Shown: positions 42,514-52,647, numbered from the stretch's first letter. The stretch is DNA of 64,000 nt from Streptomyces olivaceoviridis (GCF_014650115.1 NZ_BMUI01000026.1:43121-107120), one strand, 5' to 3'. Program-made: numbers and translations. Notes: generated by a model not told the origin, from the sequence alone.

Positions 42514-44526
42514 GTGAGCGACACCACCGATCTGATGGGCGCACGTGTCGAGGAGACCGCTGCCGCGCCCGCCACGGACGCCTCCGCGCCTGCCACCGGT
42601 GCCGGCTCCCGGCGGCGCCGCGGTACCGGCCTTGAGGGCATGGTGCTGGCCGAGCTGCAGCAGGTTGCCTCGGGCCTCGGGATCAGGGGCACCGCGCGGA
42701 TGCGCAAGAGCCAGCTGATCGAGGTCATCAAGGAGGCGCAGGCCGCCGGGGGTGCCCCCGCCGCCAAGGCCGACACCGCCACCGAGACCAAGCCGAAGCG
42801 CCGGGCCACCTCCAAGGCCCGCACCGGCGAGTCCGCCGAGAACGGCGAGAGCACGGCGAAGAAGGCGGAGGCCAAGACCGAGGCCCCCGCCGAGAAGGCC
42901 GTGGCCCAGCAGCAGATCGAGATCCCCGGCCAGCCGGCCTCCGACGACGCCCCGGCCGAGCGCCGTCGCCGTCGCGCCACCGCCGAGGCGGGCAGCCCGG
43001 CCGCGGGCGGCGCCGAGACCGTCGCCGCCGAGGCCAAGGGCGAGCCCAGGGCCGAGACGTCCGCGCAGCCGCAGGGCGAGGCCAGGGGCGACGCCGACGG
43101 CGATGGCCGTGGCCGCCGCGACCGCCGCGAGCGCGGCCGGGACCGCGACCGCCGCAACAAGGGCGACGACCAGCAGGGCCAGGGCGGCGGTCGGCAGGAC
43201 CGGCAGGACCGCCAGGACCGGCAGCAGCAGGGCCAGCAGCAGGGCGGCGGCCGTCAGGACCGCAACACCGGTCCGCAGGACGACGACGACTTCGAGGGCG
43301 GCCGTCGCGGCCGTCGTGGCCGCTACCGCGACCGCCGTGGCCGCCGTGGCCGTGACGAGATCGCCGAGCCGCAGCTCGCCGAGGACGACGTCCTGATCCC
43401 GGTCGCGGGCATCCTGGACATCCTCGACAACTACGCCTTCATCCGGACCTCCGGCTACCTGCCCGGCCCGAACGACGTGTACGTCTCCCTCGCCCAGGTC
43501 CGCAAGAACGGCCTGCGCAAGGGCGACCACGTCACCGGTGCCGTCCGCCAGCCGAAGGAGGGCGAGCGCCGCGAGAAGTTCAACGCGCTGGTCCGCCTGG
43601 ACTCCGTCAACGGCATGGCGCCCGAACACGGCCGTGGCCGCCCGGAGTTCAACAAGCTGACCCCGCTCTACCCGCAGGACCGGCTCCGCCTGGAGACCGA
43701 CCCGGGTGTGCTCACCACCCGGATCATCGACCTGGTCTCGCCGATCGGTAAGGGCCAGCGCGGTCTGATCGTGGCCCCGCCGAAGACCGGTAAGACCATG
43801 ATCATGCAGGCGATCGCCAACGCGATCACGCACAACAACCCCGAGTGCCACCTGATGGTCGTCCTCGTCGACGAGCGTCCGGAAGAGGTCACCGACATGC
43901 AGCGGTCGGTCAAGGGCGAGGTCATCTCCTCGACCTTCGACCGTCCGGCCGAGGACCACACGACCGTCGCCGAGCTGGCCATCGAGCGGGCCAAGCGACT
44001 GGTGGAGCTGGGCCACGACGTGGTCGTGCTGCTCGACTCGATCACGCGTCTGGGCCGCGCCTACAACCTGGCGGCGCCCGCCTCCGGCCGCATCCTGTCC
44101 GGTGGTGTCGACTCGACCGCGCTCTACCCGCCGAAGCGGTTCTTCGGTGCGGCGCGCAACATCGAGGACGGCGGCTCGCTGACCATCCTGGCCACGGCTC
44201 TCGTGGACACCGGGTCCCGCATGGACGAGGTGATCTTCGAGGAGTTCAAGGGCACCGGCAACATGGAGCTCAAGCTCGACCGGAAGCTCGCCGACAAGCG
44301 CATCTTCCCGGCGGTGGACGTCGACGCGTCCGGCACCCGTAAGGAAGAGATCCTGCTCGGCGCCGAGGAGCTGGGCATCGTCTGGAAGCTGCGCCGGGTG
44401 CTGCACGCGCTGGACCAGCAGCAGGCGATCGAGCTGCTTCTCGACAAGATGAAGCAGACCAAGTCGAACGTCGAGTTCCTGATGCAGATCCAGAAGACGA
44501 CGCCGACGCCCGGCAACGGCGACTGA
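42514..44526 (+). CDS. rho: Transcription termination factor Rho
   Basis: Hexameric RNA-dependent ATPase, 670 aa. The N-terminal Rho_N helix bundle (about 38-75: GMVLAELQQVASGLGIRGTARMRKSQLIEVI) is followed by a disordered actinobacterial insertion of about 215 residues rich in Arg, Asp, Gln and Gly (e.g. QQQGQQQGGGRQDR). The cold-shock-like RNA-binding domain follows (AGILDILDNYAFIRTSGYLPG), then the ATPase with P-loop APPKTGKT (421-428), Walker B HDVVVLLDSITRL, and the Q/R loops. GTG 42514 has GGAAGGA upstream. A 16-bp terminator follows. A long leader precedes it. Confidence 0.98.
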   Translation: MSDTTDLMGARVEETAAAPATDASAPATGAGSRRRRGTGLEGMVLAELQQVASGLGIRGTARMRKSQLIEVIKEAQAAGGAPAAKADTATETKPKRRATSKARTGESAENGESTAKKAEAKTEAPAEKAVAQQQIEIPGQPASDDAPAERRRRRATAEAGSPAAGGAETVAAEAKGEPRAETSAQPQGEARGDADGDGRGRRDRRERGRDRDRRNKGDDQQGQGGGRQDRQDRQDRQQQGQQQGGGRQDRNTGPQDDDDFEGGRRGRRGRYRDRRGRRGRDEIAEPQLAEDDVLIPVAGILDILDNYAFIRTSGYLPGPNDVYVSLAQVRKNGLRKGDHVTGAVRQPKEGERREKFNALVRLDSVNGMAPEHGRGRPEFNKLTPLYPQDRLRLETDPGVLTTRIIDLVSPIGKGQRGLIVAPPKTGKTMIMQAIANAITHNNPECHLMVVLVDERPEEVTDMQRSVKGEVISSTFDRPAEDHTTVAELAIERAKRLVELGHDVVVLLDSITRLGRAYNLAAPASGRILSGGVDSTALYPPKRFFGAARNIEDGGSLTILATALVDTGSRMDEVIFEEFKGTGNMELKLDRKLADKRIFPAVDVDASGTRKEEILLGAEELGIVWKLRRVLHALDQQQAIELLLDKMKQTKSNVEFLMQIQKTTPTPGNGD

Positions 44527-44549
44527 CGGTTCGTCCCAGGGAACAGAAC

Positions 44550-44589
44550 AGAGGCCCGCCCCCGTCCACCGTGACGGGGGCGGGCCTCT
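44550..44589 (+). terminator. rho terminator
   Basis: Perfect 16-bp stem AGAGGCCCGCCCCCGT / ACGGGGGCGGGCCTCT with an 8-nt loop, 23 nt after the rho stop. Confidence 0.9.
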
Positions 44590-44865
44590 GGCATGGGGGC
44601 CGCAAGCGAGATCTTTGCCACAAGGGTCCCGGTGGGCGCCGGTTTCCGGGCGGACGATCTCCGGCCTCGAACCCGCAGGTGAGCGCCATATCCACGGATG
44701 GAACGACTACGCACAGTGTCCGTCGCCGTACGCGGTGGGCACTGTGCGTCGTGCAACCCTTTCCCGAGTTTCCCCGTCTGACCAGGCGGAGTGACGATGG
44801 AGCGGTGACGACCGCGCCTGACCCTGACCTCAGGGGGTAACCGACCTACGAGACCTAGGAGCGAC
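44590..44865. promoter_or_regulatory. Region upstream of LCP gene, with inverted repeat
   Basis: 276 nt without genes. It contains the inverted repeat CGCACAGTG (44710-44718) / CACTGTGCG (44740-44748), 21-nt spacer, which may be a regulator site or hairpin. The promoter of the LCP gene must lie here, but no -10/-35 can be fixed. Confidence 0.4.
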
Positions 44866-45999
44866 GTGGCCGCCGAGAGTACGCCTCAGCCCGCCATGAC
44901 AGAGCCGGGCACGACCTCGCGCCGCCGGGCCAAGGGCCGCCGCCGCAAGGCGCCCAGCACGGGACGCAGGGCCCTGCGCGCGACCGCCTGGACGGCGGCC
45001 GGCGTGGTGGTGCTGGGCGGGTCCGGCGCCGGGTACCTGTACTTCAAGCTCAACGGCAACCTGCACAGCGTCGACATCAACCAGGCCCTCGGCACCGACC
45101 GGCCCTCGAAGGTCGACAACGGCTCCGAGAACATCCTGGTCCTCGGCTCGGACACCCGCTCCGGCACGAACAAGAAGCTCGGCGGCGGCACGGACGACGG
45201 CAGCGCCCGCTCCGACACGGCGATGATCGTGCACCTGTACGAGGGCCACAAGCGGGCCAGCGTGGTCTCCATACCCCGGGACACCCTGGTGGACCGGCCC
45301 CAGTGCACCGACACCAAGGGCACCACCCACCCCGCCGCGTCCGGCGTGATGTTCAACGAGGCGTACTCCACCGGCGGCGCGGCCTGCGCGGTCAAGACCG
45401 TCGAGTCCATCAGCGGCGTCCGCATGGACCACTACCTCGAGGTCGACTTCCAGGGCTTCCAGAAGCTCATCGACGACCTCGGCGGGGTCCAGGTCACCAC
45501 CACCAAGGACATCGACGACCGGCAGAGCCACCTGAAGCTCAAGGCCGGCACCCACTCCCTGAACGGTGAGCAGGCCCTCGGCCTGGTCCGCACCCGGCAC
45601 GGCGTGGGCGACGGCTCCGACCTGGGCCGCATCCAGCTCCAGCAGGCGTTCGTCAAGGCCCTGATCGACCAGGTCAAGCACGTCGGCGTCCTCACGAACC
45701 CGAAGAAGCTGTACGACCTCGCCGACACCGCCACCAAGGCCGTCACCACCGACTCCGACCTCGGCTCGGTCAACTCCCTGATCGACTTCGCCGGCGGCCT
45801 GAAGGGCATCGGCTCGTCCCACATGAAGATGGTGACGATGCCGGTCCAGTACGACCCGGCCAACCCCAACCGCGTCCTCCTGGCCAAGACCAAGGCCCAA
45901 CTGGTCTGGAACGCCCTGAAGAACGACCGCCCCATTCCGAAGTCGGCCACGGAAGGCACGGCCACGGGCGAGGCCAAGGGCGTCGTCAGCGCCGGTTAG
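44866..45999 (+). CDS. LytR-CpsA-Psr (LCP) family cell-wall ligase
   Basis: Membrane-anchored enzyme of 377 aa that transfers polyprenyl-phosphate-linked polymers (teichoic acid, teichulosonic acid or capsule) to peptidoglycan. A basic cytoplasmic start (RRRAKGRRRKAPSTGRR) precedes TM helix about 41-62. The LCP domain shows ENILVLGSDTRSG, RSDTAMIVHLYEGHKRASVVSIPRDTLVD, MFNEAYSTGGAACAVKTVE, VDFQGFQKLIDDLGGV, and GEQALGLVRTRHGVGDGSDLGRIQLQQ, with the conserved Asp/Arg residues binding the pyrophosphate. GTG 44866 has TAGGAG upstream. Confidence 0.95.
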   Translation: MAAESTPQPAMTEPGTTSRRRAKGRRRKAPSTGRRALRATAWTAAGVVVLGGSGAGYLYFKLNGNLHSVDINQALGTDRPSKVDNGSENILVLGSDTRSGTNKKLGGGTDDGSARSDTAMIVHLYEGHKRASVVSIPRDTLVDRPQCTDTKGTTHPAASGVMFNEAYSTGGAACAVKTVESISGVRMDHYLEVDFQGFQKLIDDLGGVQVTTTKDIDDRQSHLKLKAGTHSLNGEQALGLVRTRHGVGDGSDLGRIQLQQAFVKALIDQVKHVGVLTNPKKLYDLADTATKAVTTDSDLGSVNSLIDFAGGLKGIGSSHMKMVTMPVQYDPANPNRVLLAKTKAQLVWNALKNDRPIPKSATEGTATGEAKGVVSAG

Positions 46000-46001
46000 G
46001 G

Positions 46002-46047
46002 GTGCGGTGATCAAGCGGCTCACCGTGCGGTGATCAAGCGGCTCACC
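46002..46047 (+). repeat. Exact tandem duplication of a 23-nt hairpin unit
   Basis: Two identical, directly adjacent 23-nt units (46002-46024, 46025-46047). Each contains the small inverted repeat GGTGA...TCACC. It follows the LCP stop by 2 nt and may act as its terminator. Confidence 0.9.
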
Positions 46048-46076
46048 CCTGGGCGGACCCACCCCTCACCTGAGCC

Positions 46077-46102
46077 GGAATAGAACAACCGCACCCCTGG
46101 TT
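46077..46102 (+). promoter_or_regulatory. SigR promoter of rpmE
   Basis: GGAAT, exactly 18 nt, GTT: a perfect fit to the SigR consensus, 105 nt before rpmE. rpmE is a reported SigR target in S. coelicolor, so thiol-oxidative stress should induce L31. Confidence 0.8.
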
Positions 46103-46206
46103 TTGGGGGATGGCCCCAGTCCTGGCAGACTGGTACGTCGGTTCCGGTTCACGCCTCCGCATCCCGCGGCAGCGACCCGGCGCCCTCCCGAAACCTAGGA
46201 GACACC

Positions 46207-46431
46207 TTGAAGCGCGACATCCACCCCGCGTACGTCGAGACGCAGGTCAGCTGCACCTGCGGCGCGTCGTTCACCACGCGCAGCACCATCGAGTCCGGCA
46301 CCATCCGGGCCGAGGTCTGCTCCGAGTGCCACCCGTTCTACACGGGCAAGCAGAAGATCCTCGACACCGGTGGCCGTGTGGCCCGCTTCGAGGCCCGCTT
46401 CGGCAAGGCTGCCGCCGGCTCCAAGAAGTAG
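46207..46431 (+). CDS. rpmE: 50S ribosomal protein L31 (zinc-ribbon form)
   Basis: Ribosomal protein of 74 aa, C+ type: Cys16, Cys18, Cys38 and Cys41 (SCTCG and VCSECHPF) bind zinc. The motif KRDIHPAYVET at the start and HPFYTGKQKILDTGGRVARFEARF are universal in L31. Zinc thiolates explain the link to the SigR promoter upstream. TTG start at 46207 is fixed by TAGGAG 5 nt upstream and by the family start. A terminator with a T5 run follows, so expression is largely separate from prfA. Confidence 0.98.
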   Translation: MKRDIHPAYVETQVSCTCGASFTTRSTIESGTIRAEVCSECHPFYTGKQKILDTGGRVARFEARFGKAAAGSKK

Positions 46432-46443
46432 CGAGCCCCATTT

Positions 46444-46495
46444 CGCCGGTCCACGGTCACGCCCTCGCGGGGGTGTGCCCGGGACCGGCGTTTTT
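46444..46495 (+). terminator. rpmE terminator
   Basis: Stem CGCCGGTCC / GGACCGGCG (9 bp) with a 29-nt loop that can pair further, followed by TTTTT. Confidence 0.8.
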
Positions 46496-46536
46496 GGTCG
46501 CCCGCCCTTCCCACCACCGCAGTACAGGAGCCCAAG

Positions 46537-47604
<1,068 letters not shown>

Positions 47605-47649
47605 GAGCCGTCCGCACGCACGAGCACGAGTACGACACGGAGGACTCGC

Positions 47650-48495
47650 GTGAACCTGCTGCTCGCAGAGGTGGCCCAGGCCACCCAGCGGCTGGCCGAC
47701 GCCGGCGTGCCCTCGCCGCGCACCGACGCGGAGGAGCTGGCCGCGTTCGTGCACGGCGTGAAGCGCGGCGAACTGCACTCCGTGAAGGACGCCGACTTCG
47801 ACGCCCGGTACTGGGAGGTCATCGCCCGGCGCGAGCAGCGCGAGCCGCTCCAGCACATCACCGGGCGGGCCTACTTCCGGTACCTGGAGCTCCAGGTCGG
47901 GCCGGGGGTGTTCGTGCCCCGGCCGGAGACCGAGTCGGTGGTCGGCTGGGCCATAGACGCCGTGCGTGCCATGGACGTGGTCGAGCCCGGCATCGTCGAC
48001 CTGTGCACCGGCTCCGGCGCCATCGCGCTGGCCCTCGCCCAGGAGGTCCCGCGCTCGCGCGTGCACGCCGTGGAGCTGTCCGAGGACGCCCTGGTGTGGA
48101 CCCGCAAGAACATGGCCGGCTCCCGCGTCGACCTGCGCCAGGGCGACGCGCTGACCGCCTTCCCGGACCTCGACGGCCAGGTCGACCTGGTCATCTCCAA
48201 CCCGCCGTACATCCCGCTCACCGAGTGGGAGTACGTCGCCCCGGAGGCCCGTGACTACGACCCGGAGATGGCGCTGTTCTCCGGCGAGGACGGCCTGGAC
48301 CTCATCCGGGGCATCGAACGCACCGCGCACCGGCTGCTGCGCCCGGGCGGGGTCGTCGTGATCGAGCACGCCGACACCCAGGGCGGCCAGGTGCCGTGGA
48401 TCTTCACCGAGGAGCGGGGCTGGGCCGACGCGGCCGATCACCCCGACCTCAACAACCGCCCGCGGTTCGCCACCGCCCGCAAGGCGCTGCCGTGA
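47650..48495 (+). CDS. prmC: Release factor glutamine methyltransferase
   Basis: SAM-dependent N5-glutamine methyltransferase of 281 aa (PrmC/HemK) that methylates the GGQ Gln of RF1/RF2. The catalytic NPPY in LVISNPPYIP, SAM motif VDLCTGSGAIALALA, and the N-terminal helical domain with EPLQHITGRAYF are present. GTG 47650 is preceded by GGAGG. The gene follows prfA by 45 nt, the usual functional pairing. Confidence 0.97.
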   Translation: MNLLLAEVAQATQRLADAGVPSPRTDAEELAAFVHGVKRGELHSVKDADFDARYWEVIARREQREPLQHITGRAYFRYLELQVGPGVFVPRPETESVVGWAIDAVRAMDVVEPGIVDLCTGSGAIALALAQEVPRSRVHAVELSEDALVWTRKNMAGSRVDLRQGDALTAFPDLDGQVDLVISNPPYIPLTEWEYVAPEARDYDPEMALFSGEDGLDLIRGIERTAHRLLRPGGVVVIEHADTQGGQVPWIFTEERGWADAADHPDLNNRPRFATARKALP

Positions 48496-48547
48496 GCACC
48501 CCCCAGTTCTCAACCCCGCAGTACGTGTACGAGGAGGCCAGCTAGAC

Positions 48548-49195
48548 ATGGCACGGCGATACGACACCAACGACGCGACCGACCGTGTGACGGGTCTGCG
48601 CGAGGCCGCGTCCGCCGTCCGCCGGGGCGAGCTGGTGGTCCTGCCGACCGACACGGTGTACGGCATCGGCGCCGACGCGTTCTCCTCGGAGGCCGTCGCC
48701 GACCTGCTCGCCGCCAAGGGCCGGGGCCGCAACATGCCCACCCCTGTCCTCATCGGCTCCCCGAACACCCTGCACGGCCTCGTCACGGACTTCTCCGAGC
48801 TGGCCTGGGAGCTGGTCGACGCGTTCTGGCCGGGTGCCCTCACGCTCGTCGCCAAGCACCAGCCGTCCCTCCAGTGGGACCTCGGCGACACCCGCGGCAC
48901 GGTCGCCGTCCGCATGCCGCTGCACCCGGTCGCCATCGAACTGCTCACCGAGGTCGGCCCGATGGCCGTCTCCTCGGCGAACCTCACCGGCCACCCGGCG
49001 CCGGAGGACTGCGACGCCGCGCAGGAGATGCTCGGCGACTCCGTCTCCGTCTACCTCGACGGCGGCCCCACCCCGGGCAACGTGCCGTCGTCCATCGTGG
49101 ACGTCTCCCGCGAGGTGCCGGTGCTGCTGCGCGCGGGCGCGCTCTCCGCGGAGGAGCTGCGCAAGGTCGTACCCGACCTTGAGGTGGCGAATTGA
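48548..49195 (+). CDS. L-threonylcarbamoyladenylate synthase (Sua5/YciO/YrdC)
   Basis: Enzyme of 215 aa that makes the threonylcarbamoyl-AMP intermediate for t6A37 tRNA modification. Family marks: KRGELVVLPTDTVYGIGADAF-like RGELVVLPTDTVYGIGADAF, KGRGRNMPTPVLI, FWPGALTLVAKH, GTVAVRMPLHP, MAVSSANLTGHPAPEDC and SSIVDVS. It is TsaC-length, i.e. without the extra Sua5 domain. GAGGAGG lies upstream of ATG 48548. Its stop overlaps the start of the next gene (TTGA). Confidence 0.94.
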   Translation: MARRYDTNDATDRVTGLREAASAVRRGELVVLPTDTVYGIGADAFSSEAVADLLAAKGRGRNMPTPVLIGSPNTLHGLVTDFSELAWELVDAFWPGALTLVAKHQPSLQWDLGDTRGTVAVRMPLHPVAIELLTEVGPMAVSSANLTGHPAPEDCDAAQEMLGDSVSVYLDGGPTPGNVPSSIVDVSREVPVLLRAGALSAEELRKVVPDLEVAN

Positions 49196-49869
49196 CGGCC
49201 CCTGAAGCGGGGCGTGGCATAGGCGGCGGGGGCTACAGCGCGGAGGAGACGACGACGTTCGGGTTCCCCCGCGACACCTTCCGCATCCTCCACGTCAGCA
49301 CCGGCAATGTGTGCCGCTCGCCCATCACCGAGCGGCTGACCCGCCACTTCGTCGCGGAGCGGCTCGGCGTACTCGGTGGCGGGCTGATCGTGGAGAGCGC
49401 CGGGACCTGGGGCCACGAGGGCGCGCCCATGGAGTCCCACGCGGAGACCGTGCTGGCCGAGTTCGGGGCGGACGCCTCCGGGTTCGTCGGCCGGGAGCTG
49501 CTGGACGAGCACGTGATCAGGGCGGATCTGGTGCTGACCGCCACCCGCGACCACCGCGCCCAGGTCATCTCCATGGGCCATTCGGCGGGCCTGCGCACCT
49601 TCACCCTGAAGGAGTTCACCCGCCTGGTCCGGGCGATAGATCCGGCCACCCTGCCGCCCCTGGAGGACGGCGTGGTCATGCGGGCCCGGGCGCTGGTGCG
49701 CGCGGCGGCGGCACTGCGCGGCTGGCTGCTGGCCCCGACCGCGGAGGCCGACGAGGTGTACGACCCGTACGGCGCCCCGCTCACCTTCTTCCGGTCGATC
49801 GGCGACGAGATACGGGACGCCCTGGACCCGGTGGTGACGGCGCTGACCGGGGTCGCGGCACGGACGTAG
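49192..49869 (+). CDS. Low-molecular-weight PTP-like protein with Cys-to-Ser at the nucleophile
   Basis: Protein of 225 aa with the LMW protein-tyrosine-phosphatase fold. The P-loop reads HVSTGNVCRSPITE: Arg42, the GN and the second Cys (C41) are conserved, but the nucleophile position (six before Arg42) is Ser36. The late DPYG loop supplying the general acid Asp is retained (VYDPYGAPLTFF). Length exceeds the usual 150 because of an N-terminal extension and extra helices. A Cys-to-Ser change abolishes catalysis in PTPs and leaves a phosphotyrosine binder, so this may be a pseudophosphatase. TTG 49192 overlaps the preceding stop (TTGA). Confidence 0.85.
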   Translation: MTAPEAGRGIGGGGYSAEETTTFGFPRDTFRILHVSTGNVCRSPITERLTRHFVAERLGVLGGGLIVESAGTWGHEGAPMESHAETVLAEFGADASGFVGRELLDEHVIRADLVLTATRDHRAQVISMGHSAGLRTFTLKEFTRLVRAIDPATLPPLEDGVVMRARALVRAAAALRGWLLAPTAEADEVYDPYGAPLTFFRSIGDEIRDALDPVVTALTGVAART

Positions 49870-49954
49870 GGCGCGCGGCCGCAATACCGGGCGTCCCGCA
49901 CCTGCCCGGCCTACATTGGGGATACGTCACCGCCGACCGCCCCGGGAGCCCGCC

Positions 49955-51193
49955 ATGTCGGTCACCCATTCCCTTGAGACCGACGTCCTGCGCCGGCAGG
50001 ACCCGGCCATGGCCGAGATCCTCCTGGCCGAGCTGGAGAGGCAGTCGACCACGCTCCAGCTGATCGCCGCCGAGAACTTCTGCTCCCCGGCCGTGCTCGC
50101 CGCCCTCGGCTCCGCGCTCGCCAACAAGTACGCCGAGGGCTACCCCGGCGCCCGGCACCACGGCGGCTGCGAGCTCGTCGACGTCGCCGAACGCGCGGCC
50201 ATCGACCGGGCCAAGGCCCTGTTCGGCGCCGCGCACGCCAATGTCCAGTCCCACTCCGGTTCCTCGGCCGTCCTGGCCGCCTACGCGGCCCTGCTGCGCC
50301 CCGGTGACACCGTCCTCGCCCTCGGCCTGCCCTACGGCGGCCACCTCACCCACGGCTCCCCGGCGAACTTCTCCGGCCGCTGGTTCGACTTCGTCGGCTA
50401 CGGCGTCGACGCCGAGACCGGGCTGATCGACCACGACCAGGTGCGCCACCTGGCCCGCAACCACCGGCCCAAGGCGATCGTGTGCGGCTCCATCGCCTAC
50501 CCCCGGCACCTGGACTACGCCTTCTTCCGCGAGGTCGCCGACGAGGTCGGGGCCTATCTGATCGCCGACGCCGCGCATCCGATCGGCCTGGTCGCCGGGG
50601 GAGCGGCACCGAATCCGGTGCCGTACGCGGACATCGTGTGCGCGACCACGCACAAGGTGCTGCGCGGTCCGCGCGGCGGGATGATCCTGTGCGGCCCGGA
50701 GCTTGCCGAGCGCGTGGACCGGGCCGTCTTCCCCTTCACCCAGAGCGGCGCCCAGATGCACACCATCGCCGCCAAGGCCGTCGCGTTCGGCGAGGCGGCG
50801 ACCCCGGCGTTCACCGTGTACGCCCACCAGGTGGTCGCCAACGCGCGCGTGCTGGCCGGTCATCTGGCCGCGGAGGGGCTGGCCGTCACCACCGGCGGCA
50901 CGGACACCCACCTGATCACCGCCGACCCCGCCCCGCTCGGCGTGGACGGCCGCACCGCGCGCGGCCGGCTGCTGGCGGCCGGCCTGGTGCTGGACTGCTG
51001 CGCGCTGCCGCACGGCGACGGCCGCGGGCTGCGCCTGGGCACGGCCGCGGTGACCACCCAGGGCATGGGCGAGCCGGAGATGGTGCGGATCGCGGCGCTG
51101 CTGGCGGCCGTGCTGCGCGGCGAGACGGAGCCGGTCGCGGCGCGGGAGGAGGCGCGCGCGCTCACCGGCCAGTTTCCGCCGTATCCCGGCTGA
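49955..51193 (+). CDS. glyA: Serine hydroxymethyltransferase
   Basis: PLP enzyme of 412 aa interconverting serine and glycine with tetrahydrofolate. ELERQSTTLQLIAAENFCSPAVL and GYPGARHHGGCE open it; the PLP Lys is in VCATTHKVLRGPRGGMIL; GTDTHLI follows. The family's usual K in TTHKTLRG is present. ATG 49955 after GGGAG. The gene follows the PTP-like gene by 85 nt and has Streptomyces codon use. Note that Streptomyces often carry a second glyA, so which is the main one is open. Confidence 0.94.
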   Translation: MSVTHSLETDVLRRQDPAMAEILLAELERQSTTLQLIAAENFCSPAVLAALGSALANKYAEGYPGARHHGGCELVDVAERAAIDRAKALFGAAHANVQSHSGSSAVLAAYAALLRPGDTVLALGLPYGGHLTHGSPANFSGRWFDFVGYGVDAETGLIDHDQVRHLARNHRPKAIVCGSIAYPRHLDYAFFREVADEVGAYLIADAAHPIGLVAGGAAPNPVPYADIVCATTHKVLRGPRGGMILCGPELAERVDRAVFPFTQSGAQMHTIAAKAVAFGEAATPAFTVYAHQVVANARVLAGHLAAEGLAVTTGGTDTHLITADPAPLGVDGRTARGRLLAAGLVLDCCALPHGDGRGLRLGTAAVTTQGMGEPEMVRIAALLAAVLRGETEPVAAREEARALTGQFPPYPG

Positions 51194-51309
51194 ACCGGGG
51201 TAGCCGACGGGGGTGCACAGCCACTCGTGCAACCATCGTCGCTACCCGGAAGTCCTCATCCGTATGCGTCCGTCGCTAGGGTGTGGGGCTGTGATGGCCA
51301 GCGAGACCT

Positions 51310-52647
51310 GTGGGGAAGCCCGTGCGTGAATACCTGCTGACGCTCTGCATCACGGCTGCGGTGACGTACCTCCTGACGGGACCGGTACGGAAGTTCGCGA
51401 TCGTGGCCGGGGCGATGCCGGAGATCCGTGCCCGGGACGTGCACCGGGAACCCACTCCGCGCCTCGGCGGTATCGCGATGTTCTTCGGGCTGTGCGCGGG
51501 TCTGCTGGTCGCCGACCACCTGACCAACCTCAACGAGGTCTTCGCGAAGTCCAACGAGCCGCGGGCGCTGCTCTCCGGCGCGGCCCTGATCTGGCTGATC
51601 GGTGTCCTGGACGACAAGTTCGAGATCGACGCGCTGATCAAGCTGGGCGGTCAGATGATCGCCGCGGGCGTGATGGTCATGCAGGGTCTGACGATCCTGT
51701 GGCTGCCCATCCCGGGCGTCGGCAACGTCGCCCTGACCCAGTGGCAGGGCACGCTGCTGACGGTGGCCCTGGTGGTCATCACGATCAACGCGGTGAACTT
51801 CGTGGACGGCCTGGACGGCCTCGCGGCCGGCATGGTGTGCATCGCGGCGGGCGCGTTCTTCCTGTACGCGTACCGGATCTGGTACTCGTACGGCATCGAG
51901 GCCGCCGCCCCCGGCACCCTGTTCGCGGCGATCCTGATGGGTATGTGCCTGGGCTTCCTGCCGCACAACATGCACCCGGCGCGGATCTTCATGGGCGACT
52001 CGGGGTCGATGCTCATCGGCCTGGTGCTGTCGGCCGGCGCGATCTCGATCACCGGCCAGGTGGACCCGGACGCGCTGAACCTGTACGCGGGTTCGGAGAA
52101 GGCGGCGGTCCACCAGACGGTCCCGGTGTACATCCCGCTGCTGCTGCCGCTGACGATCATCGCCGTACCGGCCGCCGACCTGGTGCTGGCGATCGTGCGC
52201 CGCACCTGGCGCGGTCAGTCGCCGTTCGCCGCCGACCGCGGCCATCTGCACCACCGTCTGCTGGAGATCGGCCACTCGCACAGCCGGGCCGTGCTGATCA
52301 TGTACTTCTGGTCGGCGCTGATCGGCTTCGGCGCGCTGGCGTACTCGGTCAACTCGGCGTCGATGTGGATCGTGCTGGGCGTGGTCTTCCTGAGCGCGGT
52401 CGGCCTGGTCCTGCTGCTGCTCCCGCGCTTCACCCCGCGCGTGCCGGTGTGGGCCCAGCGGTTCGTGCCGCCGCGGTACCGCAGGCGGCGCCGGGCTCCC
52501 GAGGCCACCGCGGCGGCGGAGGCCGCCACCGGCACGGAAGCGGAGGCTCCGGGCGGCGAGGAGCGGACCCCGGTCACGGCCGGTGTCTCGGGCGTCAACG
52601 GGGCGACCGCGATCGGCGCCAGGTCACGATTCCTCGATCGCCGTTGA
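51310..52647 (+). CDS. Undecaprenyl-phosphate GlcNAc-1-phosphate transferase (WecA/TagO type)
   Basis: Polytopic membrane enzyme of about 445 aa that starts teichoic-acid or related polymer synthesis on undecaprenyl phosphate. About 10-11 hydrophobic segments. Family motifs: GVLDDKFEID (DDxx(D/N)), NFVDGLDGLAAG, PARIFMGDSGSM, and PFAADRGHLHHRLLEIGHSH (HxxHH-like). Two possible starts: GTG 51310 and GTG 51322 (GGGGAAG just before the latter). The last 60 residues are Ala/Glu-rich and probably disordered. It sits directly before the atp operon, as in other actinobacteria. Confidence 0.93.
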   Translation: MGKPVREYLLTLCITAAVTYLLTGPVRKFAIVAGAMPEIRARDVHREPTPRLGGIAMFFGLCAGLLVADHLTNLNEVFAKSNEPRALLSGAALIWLIGVLDDKFEIDALIKLGGQMIAAGVMVMQGLTILWLPIPGVGNVALTQWQGTLLTVALVVITINAVNFVDGLDGLAAGMVCIAAGAFFLYAYRIWYSYGIEAAAPGTLFAAILMGMCLGFLPHNMHPARIFMGDSGSMLIGLVLSAGAISITGQVDPDALNLYAGSEKAAVHQTVPVYIPLLLPLTIIAVPAADLVLAIVRRTWRGQSPFAADRGHLHHRLLEIGHSHSRAVLIMYFWSALIGFGALAYSVNSASMWIVLGVVFLSAVGLVLLLLPRFTPRVPVWAQRFVPPRYRRRRRAPEATAAAEAATGTEAEAPGGEERTPVTAGVSGVNGATAIGARSRFLDRR

